NCBI GenBank assembly: GCA_013003285.1
Contig: JABDJY010000211.1
Coordinates: forward strand, 1 to 14,772
From: Alphaproteobacteria bacterium
GTDB taxonomy: Bacteria > Pseudomonadota > Alphaproteobacteria > UBA6615
DNA: 14,772 bases
Reading direction: 5' to 3'
Shown: positions 7,081 through 13,652 of the stretch, one piece after another
Position numbering within the stretch: position 1 is the stretch's first letter
How the letters are laid out: the number at the start of each line of letters is the position of its first letter
The notes under the pieces: model-generated
Seen by the model: the letters and a program-made list of their open reading frames with translations, nothing else
The model's database searches: none
What the model was told of the DNA's origin: nothing
Position numbers and translations under genes: made by a program

Positions 7081-8115
7081 AGCGCGACCAACTTGATCGT
7101 GAGGCAGCCTTTTGGTGCCGACGGCCCTACGGTGGCACTCAATGCGCATGGTGATGTCGTGCCGCCCGGCGACGGCTGGACGCACGATCCCTACGGCGCT
7201 GAAGTTGTCGATGGCTGGATGTTCGGCCGTGGCGCTGCGGTGTCGAAGTCTGATTACGCGACCTATGCCTTCGCCCTGCGCGCGCTGATGGCTGCCGGAC
7301 TCGACCTCTCGGGGACGGCCGAACTGCACTTTACCTATGACGAGGAAACCGGCGGTATGACCGGACCGGGCTGGTTGCTTGAACAGGGTCTGACACAGCC
7401 GGACTTCGTCATATCGGCCGCGCTTTCCTATAGTGTCATCGTCGCGCACAATGGCTGCCTGCATCTCGAAGTCACGGTGCGCGGCCGCTCGGCGCATGCT
7501 GGGCGACCGGAAACGGGCCATGACGCCCTCGAAGCCGCGACGGCAATCCTCAATGCGCTTTATGCCCATCGTGCTGCCCTCGCCGTGCGCAAATCGGAGA
7601 CGCCCGGTATCGACCATCCGACGCTGGTGGTCGGTCTGATTTCCGGAGGTATCAACACCAATGTCGTGCCCGACCAGGTGCGATTTCGTATCGACCGGCG
7701 GATAGTTCCCGAGGAAATCGCGCAAGAAGTTGAAAGCGAGACGCGCGACGTTATCGAGGCTGCCGCAGCCGGTCTTGACGGAATTTCGGTCGATATCGAC
7801 CGCATCCTGCTTGCGCGCCCGTTCATACCACGGAAAGGCAGCGACCGGCTCAACGAAATCCTGTGTCGGAATGCGTCGGCGGTGATGGGCGAGCCTGTGA
7901 CGGTCGCTGGCGTACCGCTCTATACGGATGCGCGCCTCTACAGCGAGGCGGGCATTCCGACCGCGATGTACGGCGCCGGTCCGCGTTCGGTACTCGAAGC
8001 CAACGGCCACCGCGCCGACGAGCGGCTTGAGTTGGATGACCTTCGCAAGGCGACCAAGGTAGTGGCGTTGGCGGTGGCCGAGTTGCTGGGTGCCGGAAAG
8101 GCCCTGTCAGACTAA
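6862..8115 (+). CDS. M20-family amidohydrolase (ArgE/DapE-like) with a non-standard metal site
   Basis: This 417-residue protein has the M20 two-domain plan. Seen are AHGDVVPPG (ligand His96, Asp98), YDEETGG (base Glu161, ligand Glu162), the dimerisation-domain RSAHAGRPETG (His212) and a C-terminal EANGHRADE (ligand His383). Family members remove acyl or carbamoyl groups from amino compounds, for example succinyl-diaminopimelate, acetylornithine or N-carbamoyl amino acids. In its position it probably cleaves the linear product of the hydantoinase-type enzyme upstream. Two usual metal ligands are absent: Val127 stands where GRGA-x-D has the bridging Asp (an Asp appears four residues later, in SKSD), and Ala186 stands where GEPT-like motifs supply Glu. 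The gene is otherwise full length, and two degraded relatives lie nearby at 8173-8529 and 10208-10401. Confidence 0.9.
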   Translation: MDTIQRDRVMAWIDDHFDEQVAFLQALVRQPSDNPPGDCAAHAELAGDLLDAMGFNVERYQVPAEFARRHGMVSATNLIVRQPFGADGPTVALNAHGDVVPPGDGWTHDPYGAEVVDGWMFGRGAAVSKSDYATYAFALRALMAAGLDLSGTAELHFTYDEETGGMTGPGWLLEQGLTQPDFVISAALSYSVIVAHNGCLHLEVTVRGRSAHAGRPETGHDALEAATAILNALYAHRAALAVRKSETPGIDHPTLVVGLISGGINTNVVPDQVRFRIDRRIVPEEIAQEVESETRDVIEAAAAGLDGISVDIDRILLARPFIPRKGSDRLNEILCRNASAVMGEPVTVAGVPLYTDARLYSEAGIPTAMYGAGPRSVLEANGHRADERLELDDLRKATKVVALAVAELLGAGKALSD

Positions 8116-8118
8116 CCC

Positions 8119-8147
8119 GGCCTTGAGCCGAAGCGAGGCCTGTTTGT
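8119..8147 (+). terminator. Candidate intrinsic terminator after the ABC/hydrolase operon
   Basis: GGCCTTG (8119-8125) pairs with CGAGGCC (8134-8140) over seven positions, including one G-U wobble, around an 8-base loop, and is followed by TGTTTGT. It begins four bases after the M20 stop. The T-tract is short and broken, so termination may be partial. It would separate this operon from the remnant and promoter region that follows. Confidence 0.5.
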
Positions 8148-8172
8148 AGCGTCGATGGAAGTAAAGTCCGTT

Positions 8173-8529
8173 TCAAGATCGCAATGGCTCTCCCGAGATT
8201 ATTCGCCTGACGGTGTTGATGTGCGTGCGACGGGCGGCGGTTCTTCGGAGCCGCCACTTTCGTTTGTCGGGGTGGCCACGATGTCCGTTGTGGGCCATTG
8301 GCAATCGCGAACGGCCACCGCTACCCACGACTGTTCTACCCCGACACCGGACGTAATCGCCGTAAAAGCAGACATCGGTAACCGGACATCGCCAGCACAC
8401 AATAACCCCGAAGACGGCAAGGCCAATAACCGACGGTTGCCGGACCAGGGTTTGCAGGAATGTGACTTCAGAATCGAATTGGTCATTGACGAAGGCGAAA
8501 ACGGCGTGTTTTAGCGAAGATGTTCTCAT
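8173..8529 (-). pseudogene. Internally deleted M20 amidohydrolase remnant
   Basis: The - strand frame starting at ATG 8529-8527 begins like the intact M20 gene. Residues 10-33 (8431-8502) contain FLQTLVRQPS, and 15 of 24 residues match the M20 N-terminus. After a short junction it resembles the other end of the family: TDVCFYGD, then GSGGRSRLPMAHNGHRG (about 8275-8385) against TDARLYSE and GAGPRSVLEANGHRAD of the intact protein. About 340 central residues, with the catalytic Glu and dimer domain, are missing, so it cannot be active even though the frame stays open for 118 codons. No ribosome site precedes it. With the promoter below, it accounts for most of the 545-base gap between genes. The N-terminal match is firm and the C-terminal match is good but judged by eye. 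Confidence 0.75.
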
Positions 8530-8560
8530 AAGGGAATTTTTGTCCTACTGGTGTGGATGT

Positions 8561-8577
8561 CTGGCCCGGCTTTTGCA
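8561..8577 (+). promoter_or_regulatory. Sigma-54 promoter of the first TRZ/ATZ-type amidohydrolase
   Basis: CTGGCCCGGCTTTTGCA differs from the promoter at 2632-2648 at one base (TGGCCC for TGGCAC) and keeps the exact GG-N10-GC spacing (8563-8564 and 8575-8576). It lies 85 nt upstream of ATG 8661. The match extends at least one base upstream on the 5' side, so the two promoters may share ancestry. Confidence 0.8.
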
Positions 8578-8660
8578 TTGTTTGGAACAGGCATTGGGGC
8601 TTCGGGCGTGTCGGCACAGTTGCTGCTCGTCTGCCGCCCATCGGAGAGGACAGTAGTATT

Positions 8661-10097
8661 ATGGACAGTATCGATATTGATTGGATGCTCGCCCAGCCTG
8701 GTCACGCGGCGGCGCAGCAGGGCGCGCGGATAAGCTTTTCAGATGGTCGCATTGCGGGGACCAGCGGGATTGCTGCTCCGGGCAATGGGCTGCTGGCGAT
8801 GCCAGCGCTGGCCGATGCGCATGACCATGGACGCGGTCTGCGGCCTTTGAGTTTCGGTGCGACGGATCTGCCGCTGGAGCTATGGCTGCCGCAGCTGGGG
8901 CTTGAGCCAAGGGTCGATCCCTATCTGCGCGCGGCGGTGGCGTTCGGGCGCATGGCAGTCAGCGGTGTTGCTGCGGCCAATCATTGCCACAACCCGCAAA
9001 ACCATGACCGCATAGTGGAAGAGGCCGAGGCGGTATCCCGCGCCGCACGTGATATCGGCATACGGGTGGGGTTTGCCGTACCGGTTATGGACCGCAACGA
9101 AGTGGTCTATGGAGATCCTGGTCCGCTAATCAGCGCCCTAGGAAAGGAAAGATTCGACACCGTCGAGGCGCGGCTGAAGCGGCCGCCGACCGAAGTTCAG
9201 GTTGCCCGTGTCGAGGAGATCGCCGCCTTCGAACATGAGCGCTTCCATGTTCAATACGGACCGTTTGCGCCGCATTGGTGCAAGGACAAGACACTGGCGG
9301 CGATTGCACAAGCCTCTGCGGATACCGGCCGGCGCATGCACATGCATTTGCTTGAGACTGAGCGGCAGCGCCAATGGGCGGATGCGGCCTATCCTGGCGG
9401 ACTGGTGCGTCATCTCGATGCAATCGGATTGTTGTCGGAGCGCCTGACCGTAGCGCATGGCGTTTGGTTGCGGCCCGACGAAATGGAATTGCTCGCTGCT
9501 CGGGATGTCACGGTGTCAATTAACACCAGTTCGAATTTGCGCCTGCGTTCGGGTATCGCGCCGCTTGCGCAAATGCGTGCGGCGGGGCTCGCCTGGGCAG
9601 TCGGCCTCGACGGGATGGCATTCGACGATGACGAGGACGCGCTGCGCGAATTGCGTCTCGTCTGGCATGTCCAGCAGAGCAGCAGCTTTTCTCCGTCGCT
9701 CGACGTGGCAAACCTGTTCGACGCGGTATGTCGGCGCGGCTGGTGGACGGTCACAAACCGCGACGAGGGTGGCCGTATCGAGCCAGACGCAGCTGCCGAT
9801 ATGATTGTGCTCGATTACGCAGCAATGACTGGAGACGCTGTAACCGACGGGCTCGACCCGCTGGCTATAGTGCTGACCCGCGCGTGTCGGCGGCATATCG
9901 ATACGTTGATCGTCGGCGGACAGCCGATCGTTGCCGGGAAACAGCTCATCAGCGCGGACCTTCCTGCGCTTGAAGCGCGCCTGCGCGAAGAAGCGCGCGC
10001 TGCCTTTGCCGGATTGCCCGAACCGGACGATGAATTCACCCGGCTGCTTGACGCGCTGGCCGACTATTACAGCCGAAGCTGCCATTGCTATGTCTGA
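8661..10097 (+). CDS. Amidohydrolase of the TRZ/ATZ (COG0402) deaminase group
   Basis: The 478-residue enzyme has the single-metal ligand set of cytosine, guanine and triazine deaminase-type amidohydrolases: DAHDHGRG (His54, His56), HMHLLETE (His229), VAHGVWL (His266) and GLDGMAFDDDED (Asp317). Such enzymes replace an amino group or halide on a heterocycle with hydroxyl, or open cyclic amidines. Asp in HDH and the GMAFDDDED stretch are unusual next to family members I know, so the substrate is open. The start at 8661 follows a GGAGAGGA site at 8643-8650. The frame extends upstream to 8553, but that stretch contains a sigma-54 promoter. It stands alone between its own promoter and a hairpin, and probably acts on the cargo of one of the two transporters. 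Confidence 0.9.
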   Translation: MDSIDIDWMLAQPGHAAAQQGARISFSDGRIAGTSGIAAPGNGLLAMPALADAHDHGRGLRPLSFGATDLPLELWLPQLGLEPRVDPYLRAAVAFGRMAVSGVAAANHCHNPQNHDRIVEEAEAVSRAARDIGIRVGFAVPVMDRNEVVYGDPGPLISALGKERFDTVEARLKRPPTEVQVARVEEIAAFEHERFHVQYGPFAPHWCKDKTLAAIAQASADTGRRMHMHLLETERQRQWADAAYPGGLVRHLDAIGLLSERLTVAHGVWLRPDEMELLAARDVTVSINTSSNLRLRSGIAPLAQMRAAGLAWAVGLDGMAFDDDEDALRELRLVWHVQQSSSFSPSLDVANLFDAVCRRGWWTVTNRDEGGRIEPDAAADMIVLDYAAMTGDAVTDGLDPLAIVLTRACRRHIDTLIVGGQPIVAGKQLISADLPALEARLREEARAAFAGLPEPDDEFTRLLDALADYYSRSCHCYV

Positions 10098-10112
10098 CGG
10101 CTTGCGCCGGCT

Positions 10113-10136
10113 CACCCGCCCGCCGCAGCGGGGGTG
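10113..10136 (+). terminator. GC-rich hairpin after the amidohydrolase gene
   Basis: CCCGC (10119-10123) pairs with GCGGG (10128-10132) around CGCA, and CACC (10113-10116) pairs with GGTG (10133-10136) beyond a two-base bulge. It lies 16 nt after the stop codon. No T-run follows, so it may be an RNA-stabilising hairpin rather than an intrinsic terminator. Confidence 0.3.
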
Positions 10137-10162
10137 TGCCACACAATGTAGAGATATGTTTA

Positions 10163-10401
10163 TCGAGCTTGCGCGTCGCCGGCACCCACAGCCGTCTGAG
10201 AACCGGTATGGACACACGCATCAAGGCGTGGATCGACGAGCAGGTCGCCTTTCTGCAATCCCTCGTACGTCAGCCGTCTGACAATCCACCGGGTGATTCC
10301 GCCGCGCACGCGGAACTTGCCGGCGATCTGCTCGATGCCATGGGGTTTAGCGTCGAGCGCTTCCAGGTTCCGGCAGAATTTGCGTGTCTGCACGGCATGT
10401 C
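10163..10401 (+). repeat. Direct repeat copy B: displaced hydantoinase tail plus M20 5' end
   Basis: This is the second copy of 6826-7080. It keeps the codons for the PAPTAV end of the cyclic amidohydrolase and its TGA (10197-10199), the same 8-nt spacer and the M20 ATG (10208). Two 12-base length differences separate it from copy A: one just after the start and one between TCGACGA repeats. Similarity stops near 10401. Confidence 0.88.
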
Positions 10402-10477
10402 CATCATCCCACCTAATCGCGGCAAATTTTTCTGTCGCGAGTTGCGATGCTCGCCGGAAACGTCAGCACCTCGATGA
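10208..10477 (+). pseudogene. Truncated M20 amidohydrolase copy
   Basis: The frame from ATG 10208 encodes about 64 residues nearly identical to the start of the intact M20 protein (FLQSLVRQPSDNPPGD, then AELAGDLLDAMGF). It then loses similarity near 10401 and runs through unrelated sequence to a stop at 10477. It lacks every metal ligand and the catalytic Glu, so it has no enzymatic role. The start context is the same as in copy A, so a short peptide could still be translated if this DNA is transcribed. The remnant meets a - strand hydantoinase remnant tail to tail at about 10401-10413. Confidence 0.85.
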
Positions 10478-10520
10478 CAACTTTGCCGTTATCGATCATC
10501 AGGTCGGCTTGTTCGGCCAT
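10413..10520 (-). pseudogene. N-terminal remnant of a second hydantoinase/dihydroorotase-type gene
   Basis: Reading the - strand from ATG 10520-10518 gives 35 codons ending at TAG 10415-10413. DLMIDNGKVVIE, then PASIATRDRKI, lines up with DLVIDNGTVVTE, then EASLAIRDGRI, near the start of the intact enzyme at 5405; 16 of about 27 residues match. An AGAGAGGAAAG ribosome site precedes the ATG and a sigma-54-like promoter lies at 10598-10612, so the whole 5' end of an expressed gene is preserved while the catalytic domain is gone. Nucleotide similarity to the intact gene is only moderate, so it came from a paralogue, not a recent copy. Confidence 0.75.
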
Positions 10521-10597
10521 TCTTTCCTCTCTTCGGCTATAAGATATTGCCTGCCAGCGGAATAGTCACCGCCGATCTCATCTTTACAGAACAAAGC

Positions 10598-10612
10598 GCA
10601 AGAGCCATGCCA
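10598..10612 (-). promoter_or_regulatory. Sigma-54-like promoter facing the hydantoinase remnant
   Basis: On the - strand TGGCATGGCTCTTGC has the GG and GC dinucleotides with 10 bases between, and shares the GGCT spacer of the promoters at 2632 and 8561. TGGCAT replaces TGGCAC. It lies 78 nt upstream of the remnant ATG, a distance like that of the other promoters. The -24 side overlaps the inverted repeat ATGCC-attt-GGCAT at 10607-10620. Confidence 0.6.
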
Positions 10613-10644
10613 TTTGGCATAGCTGTTTAATGCAGATTTTTGCA
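10607..10644. promoter_or_regulatory. Two small palindromes between divergent sigma-54 promoters
   Basis: ATGCCATTTGGCAT (10607-10620) is an inverted repeat with five-base arms, and TGCAGATTTTTGCA (10631-10644) carries two TGCA half-sites six bases apart. They lie between the divergent promoters at 10598-10612 and 10771-10787, where an enhancer-binding activator would be expected. Neither fits the NtrC consensus spacing. Short palindromes arise by chance, so support is weak. Confidence 0.3.
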
Positions 10645-10770
10645 GCTTACCTCCGCAGTTCCTTGCCGGGAGCGACGTTCTTTTGGGCGATCACCCGCAT
10701 GTTTTGCCCAAGTAATGTGCAACACACCCATGGCAACACGCTTGGCTGCGCCATTCGACAAGCGCGCGCT

Positions 10771-10787
10771 CTGGCACGCCGCTTGCA
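10771..10787 (+). promoter_or_regulatory. Sigma-54 promoter of the TRAP transporter operon
   Basis: CTGGCACGCCGCTTGCA fits the RpoN consensus fully, with GG at 10773-10774 and GC at 10785-10786 separated by 10 bases. It ends 46 nt before the binding-protein ATG at 10833. Its spacer differs from the other three promoters. The stretch 10521-10770 holds only the divergent promoter and small palindromes; I see no gene there. Confidence 0.85.
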
Positions 10788-10832
10788 TTATTCCAGAGGA
10801 ACGGTTTTGGGACATCACCAAGGAGAGTAAGC

Positions 10833-11834
10833 ATGTTGAAGAAAATTTTATTTGCGGCGGTCGGTGCCACGGTGTTGGGCGTTTCAGCCAGTGCGGCAAC
10901 TGCCGCCGAATACACCTTTAAGTTCGCGCATGTTTTGAGTACCGATACGCCCGGCCACATGGCGGCTGAATTGTTAGCAAAAAAGGTGGCCGAGAACACC
11001 GGTGGCAAGGTCGCCATCGAGGTCTTCCCCGCCGGTCAACTCGGCAATGATACTGAGATCGTCGAGCAGATTCAGCTTGGCAGCATCCATATGGGTATTC
11101 CACCTACGGCGAAGCTTGGCAATTTCGAGCAGCGCATGCAGTTATTCGACCTGCCGTTCATTTTCCCCACGGCCAAAGCGGCCTATGCAGTACTCGATGG
11201 CGAGATCGGCAATGAGCTTTTAGCAACACTTTCTGCTAAGGGCCTGTACGGTGCCGCTTATTGGGAAAGCGGGTTCAAGCAAATCACGACCAGCGTCAAG
11301 CCGATTGCAGCGCCAGAGGATTTGGCAGGCATCAAGATGCGCACCATGTCCAGCCCGCTGATCATCCAACAGTACAAGGCATGGGGAGCCAATCCGATCC
11401 CGATCGCCTTTGCAGAGGTCTACAACGCGCTGCAACAGGGCGTGGCCGAAGCGCAAGAGAACTCCTTCGTGTCAATCGACAAGATGAAGTTTTATGAGGT
11501 ACAGAAATATCTCACCGTATCGAACCACGCCTATCTGGGTTATGCCTTTATCGTGAACAAGGCGGCTTGGGATGGCCTGCCCGCCGATTTGCAGAGCAAG
11601 GTCCAGGCTGCGATCGAAGAGGCGCGCAATTTCCAGCGCGCGGAGAACGCCCGTCTCAACGATTCCCTTTTGGAAAAGATGAAAGGCGCGGGTCTGCAGA
11701 TTACCGAGCTCGATACGGCAGGGATTACGGCATTTGTCGAAGCCAGCAAAAAGGTGCACGATTCTTATGCCGATGTCCTCGGCAAGGGTATGCTGACGCG
11801 TACCTATGCGGTGACGAACCAGCATTTGAACTAG
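10833..11834 (+). CDS. TRAP transporter substrate-binding protein, DctP family
   Basis: This 333-residue periplasmic protein delivers the ligand to a sodium-driven TRAP transporter. It has a signal peptide (MLKK, hydrophobic core, cleavage near residue 25 in ATAA-E). The mature start YTFKFAHVLSTDTPGH, PAGQLGND, and the YNALQQGVAEAQENSF region are typical of DctP proteins. Arg170 in GIKMRTM is the conserved residue that binds a ligand carboxylate in this family, so the substrate probably carries one. The ATG follows an AGGAGAG site. It is led by a sigma-54 promoter and followed 12 nt later by the small membrane subunit. The substrate is not known, and C4-dicarboxylates should not be assumed because amidohydrolases surround it. 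Confidence 0.95.
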   Translation: MLKKILFAAVGATVLGVSASAATAAEYTFKFAHVLSTDTPGHMAAELLAKKVAENTGGKVAIEVFPAGQLGNDTEIVEQIQLGSIHMGIPPTAKLGNFEQRMQLFDLPFIFPTAKAAYAVLDGEIGNELLATLSAKGLYGAAYWESGFKQITTSVKPIAAPEDLAGIKMRTMSSPLIIQQYKAWGANPIPIAFAEVYNALQQGVAEAQENSFVSIDKMKFYEVQKYLTVSNHAYLGYAFIVNKAAWDGLPADLQSKVQAAIEEARNFQRAENARLNDSLLEKMKGAGLQITELDTAGITAFVEASKKVHDSYADVLGKGMLTRTYAVTNQHLN

Positions 11835-11846
11835 GAGAACGCAGGG

Positions 11847-12371
11847 ATGTTTGCCCTGGCGAGCCGTTGGCTCGCTCTGTTTGAGGACGTGGCGATGGTG
11901 ACGAGTATGGCGCTCGTCACCTCGCTCATCTCGATCCAGGTGTTCCTGCGTTATGTGTTGAACGATTCGCTACCTTGGGCCGAGGAGCTCGTCCGGTATA
12001 CCGTGGTGTGGATGAGTTTCATCGGCGCAGGCATGGGTATACGCCGAGGTGCGCATATTGCTGTGGCCATCGGCATACAGCTTTTGCCGTCGCGCATCGC
12101 CAAATTGTTGTCGATGGCGGGGCTTACCCTGGGATTGGCGTTTGCCGTGTTGCTCACCGTATATGGCGCAAAGCTTGTACTGCATGTCGGCGGCTTCGGC
12201 CAACTCTCCTCGGCGATGCGGGTCCCGATGGCGGCCGTCTATGCGTGCCTGCCGCTCGGCGGCATGCTGCTGTTCTTTCGGTTTGCCGAAGCGCTTTTGG
12301 CACTGCTGCAACCTTCTAAAGCAGCAGGGCATAGCGGGTCATCGGAACTGGAATGGACGGGCGGGCTCTAG
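11847..12371 (+). CDS. TRAP transporter small membrane subunit, DctQ family
   Basis: The 174-residue protein has about four hydrophobic segments, the normal plan for the small TRAP subunit that pairs with the large channel subunit. Family marks are QVFLRYVLNDSLPWAEELVRYTVVWMSFIGAGMGIRRGAH-like sequence in segments one and two: Arg of FLRY, the WAEEL turn and the G-RRGAHI loop. An AGGAG site overlaps the stop codon of the binding-protein gene. The C-terminal tail after the last membrane segment is short and polar. It ends three bases before the large subunit start. Confidence 0.92.
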   Translation: MFALASRWLALFEDVAMVTSMALVTSLISIQVFLRYVLNDSLPWAEELVRYTVVWMSFIGAGMGIRRGAHIAVAIGIQLLPSRIAKLLSMAGLTLGLAFAVLLTVYGAKLVLHVGGFGQLSSAMRVPMAAVYACLPLGGMLLFFRFAEALLALLQPSKAAGHSGSSELEWTGGL

Positions 12372-12374
12372 CCG

Positions 12375-13652
12375 GTGAGCGCAGGTATTCTCGGCATATT
12401 AGCGGCAGCCCTGCTGGTCGGAACCCCAATTTTCGTTGCGTTGGCGCTAACTGTCTTCGTTTTGCTCGGTTGGCAAGCGTCCGTGCCTTTGCCAGTTGTG
12501 CCGCAACGAATGTTCGCGGGGATCGACAATTTCACCTTAATGTCGATCCCGTTGTTCATTCTGGCGGCAGAGTTGATGCGTATCGGCGGGCTTGCCGAAC
12601 GGCTGGTGGATCTGGCGCGGGTTCTTGTAGGCTGGTTCCCTGGAGGCATGGCCTTCGCCGCCGTCCTCGCCTGTGTCTTCTTCGCTTCCGTGTCCGGCTC
12701 ATCGCCAGCTACGCTGGCGGCCATTGGCACGATCATGATTCCGGCAATGCTGGCCGCCGGATACGACAAGCGCTTTACCGTCGGGCTGGTGACCACAGCC
12801 GGTTCGCTTGGCATCGTCATCCCACCGAGCATCACGCTAATAATATATGGCGCGGTTACCGGCACCTCGATCGGCCGCCTCTTCGCTGCCGGTATTTTGC
12901 CGGGTATTTTGCTGGGCGGCATGCTGGCCGCCTATTGCTACATCCATGCCCGGCGAACCGGCATGGCCTTTGCACTGCCGCCGGCGTGGCGCGAATGCTG
13001 GCAAGCCCTGCGCCGAGCGGCATGGGGGCTGGGCCTGCCGGTTGTCCTTCTCGGCGGCATTTACTCGGGTATTTTCACGCCGACCGAATCCGCCGCCATC
13101 GCCTGCGTCTATGGACTAATGGTCGGCGTCATCGTTTATCGCCAGATTGGCTTGACGGATCTGGGAAGCATTTTGCGCAATGCCGGGCTTTTATCGGCGA
13201 CCTTGCTGCTGATTACCGCCGGTGCCTCCGCATTTTCCTGGCTGCTGGCAAGCCAGGGCATCCCCGCCCGACTTGCTGCCGAGGTGCTAACACTGAGCGA
13301 TTCGAGATTCGGCCTGTTATTGCTGTTCAATTTGGTACTACTCGTCGCCGGTTGTTTCCTTGACGGGGCGTCTGCGGTGATAATTCTTGCCCCGCTGATG
13401 GAACCCATCGCGCGTTCGGTCGGGGTTGATCCTGTGCATTTCGGCATTGTGACGCTGATCAATGTCGAGATCGGAATGTTGACGCCACCCGTCGGCCTTA
13501 ACCTTTTTGTTGCCTGTCATATCTCGGGACTGCCGATCACCAGCGTGGCGCGTGCCGTGCTGCCAAGTCTCGGCGTCTTGCTGCTGGGACTGGTGCTGAT
13601 AACCTATGTGCCGTGGATCAGCATGGTTATCCCCGGTCTGATCTATGGCTGA
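12375..13652 (+). CDS. TRAP transporter large membrane subunit, DctM family
   Basis: This 425-residue protein has about a dozen hydrophobic stretches and is the channel subunit. Family marks are PLFILAAELMRIGGLAERLVDLARVLVGWFPGGM-like sequence, SGSSPATLAAIGTIMIPAM, the GIVIPPSITLIIYG segment, TPTESAAIACVYGL, and a second half-repeat ending in LTPPVGLNLFV. The start is GTG 12375, three bases after the small-subunit stop with no strong ribosome site, so coupling is likely. Its last eight bases overlap the next gene, which ties an amidohydrolase to the transporter. Confidence 0.94.
   Translation: MSAGILGILAAALLVGTPIFVALALTVFVLLGWQASVPLPVVPQRMFAGIDNFTLMSIPLFILAAELMRIGGLAERLVDLARVLVGWFPGGMAFAAVLACVFFASVSGSSPATLAAIGTIMIPAMLAAGYDKRFTVGLVTTAGSLGIVIPPSITLIIYGAVTGTSIGRLFAAGILPGILLGGMLAAYCYIHARRTGMAFALPPAWRECWQALRRAAWGLGLPVVLLGGIYSGIFTPTESAAIACVYGLMVGVIVYRQIGLTDLGSILRNAGLLSATLLLITAGASAFSWLLASQGIPARLAAEVLTLSDSRFGLLLLFNLVLLVAGCFLDGASAVIILAPLMEPIARSVGVDPVHFGIVTLINVEIGMLTPPVGLNLFVACHISGLPITSVARAVLPSLGVLLLGLVLITYVPWISMVIPGLIYG

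Noticed and set aside
8553..8660. Upstream in-frame extension of the 8661 amidohydrolase to a GTG at 8553
   Set aside because: The extension contains a near-perfect sigma-54 promoter and has no family similarity, while ATG 8661 has a good ribosome site.
8116..8660. Transposon or insertion sequence as the cause of the rearranged spacers
   Set aside because: No transposase fragment, terminal inverted repeats or target duplications could be seen in this spacer or in 10098-10832.
10631..10644. NtrC binding site
   Set aside because: The TGCA half-sites are six bases apart; NtrC sites need the longer TGCACC-N5-GGTGCA arrangement.
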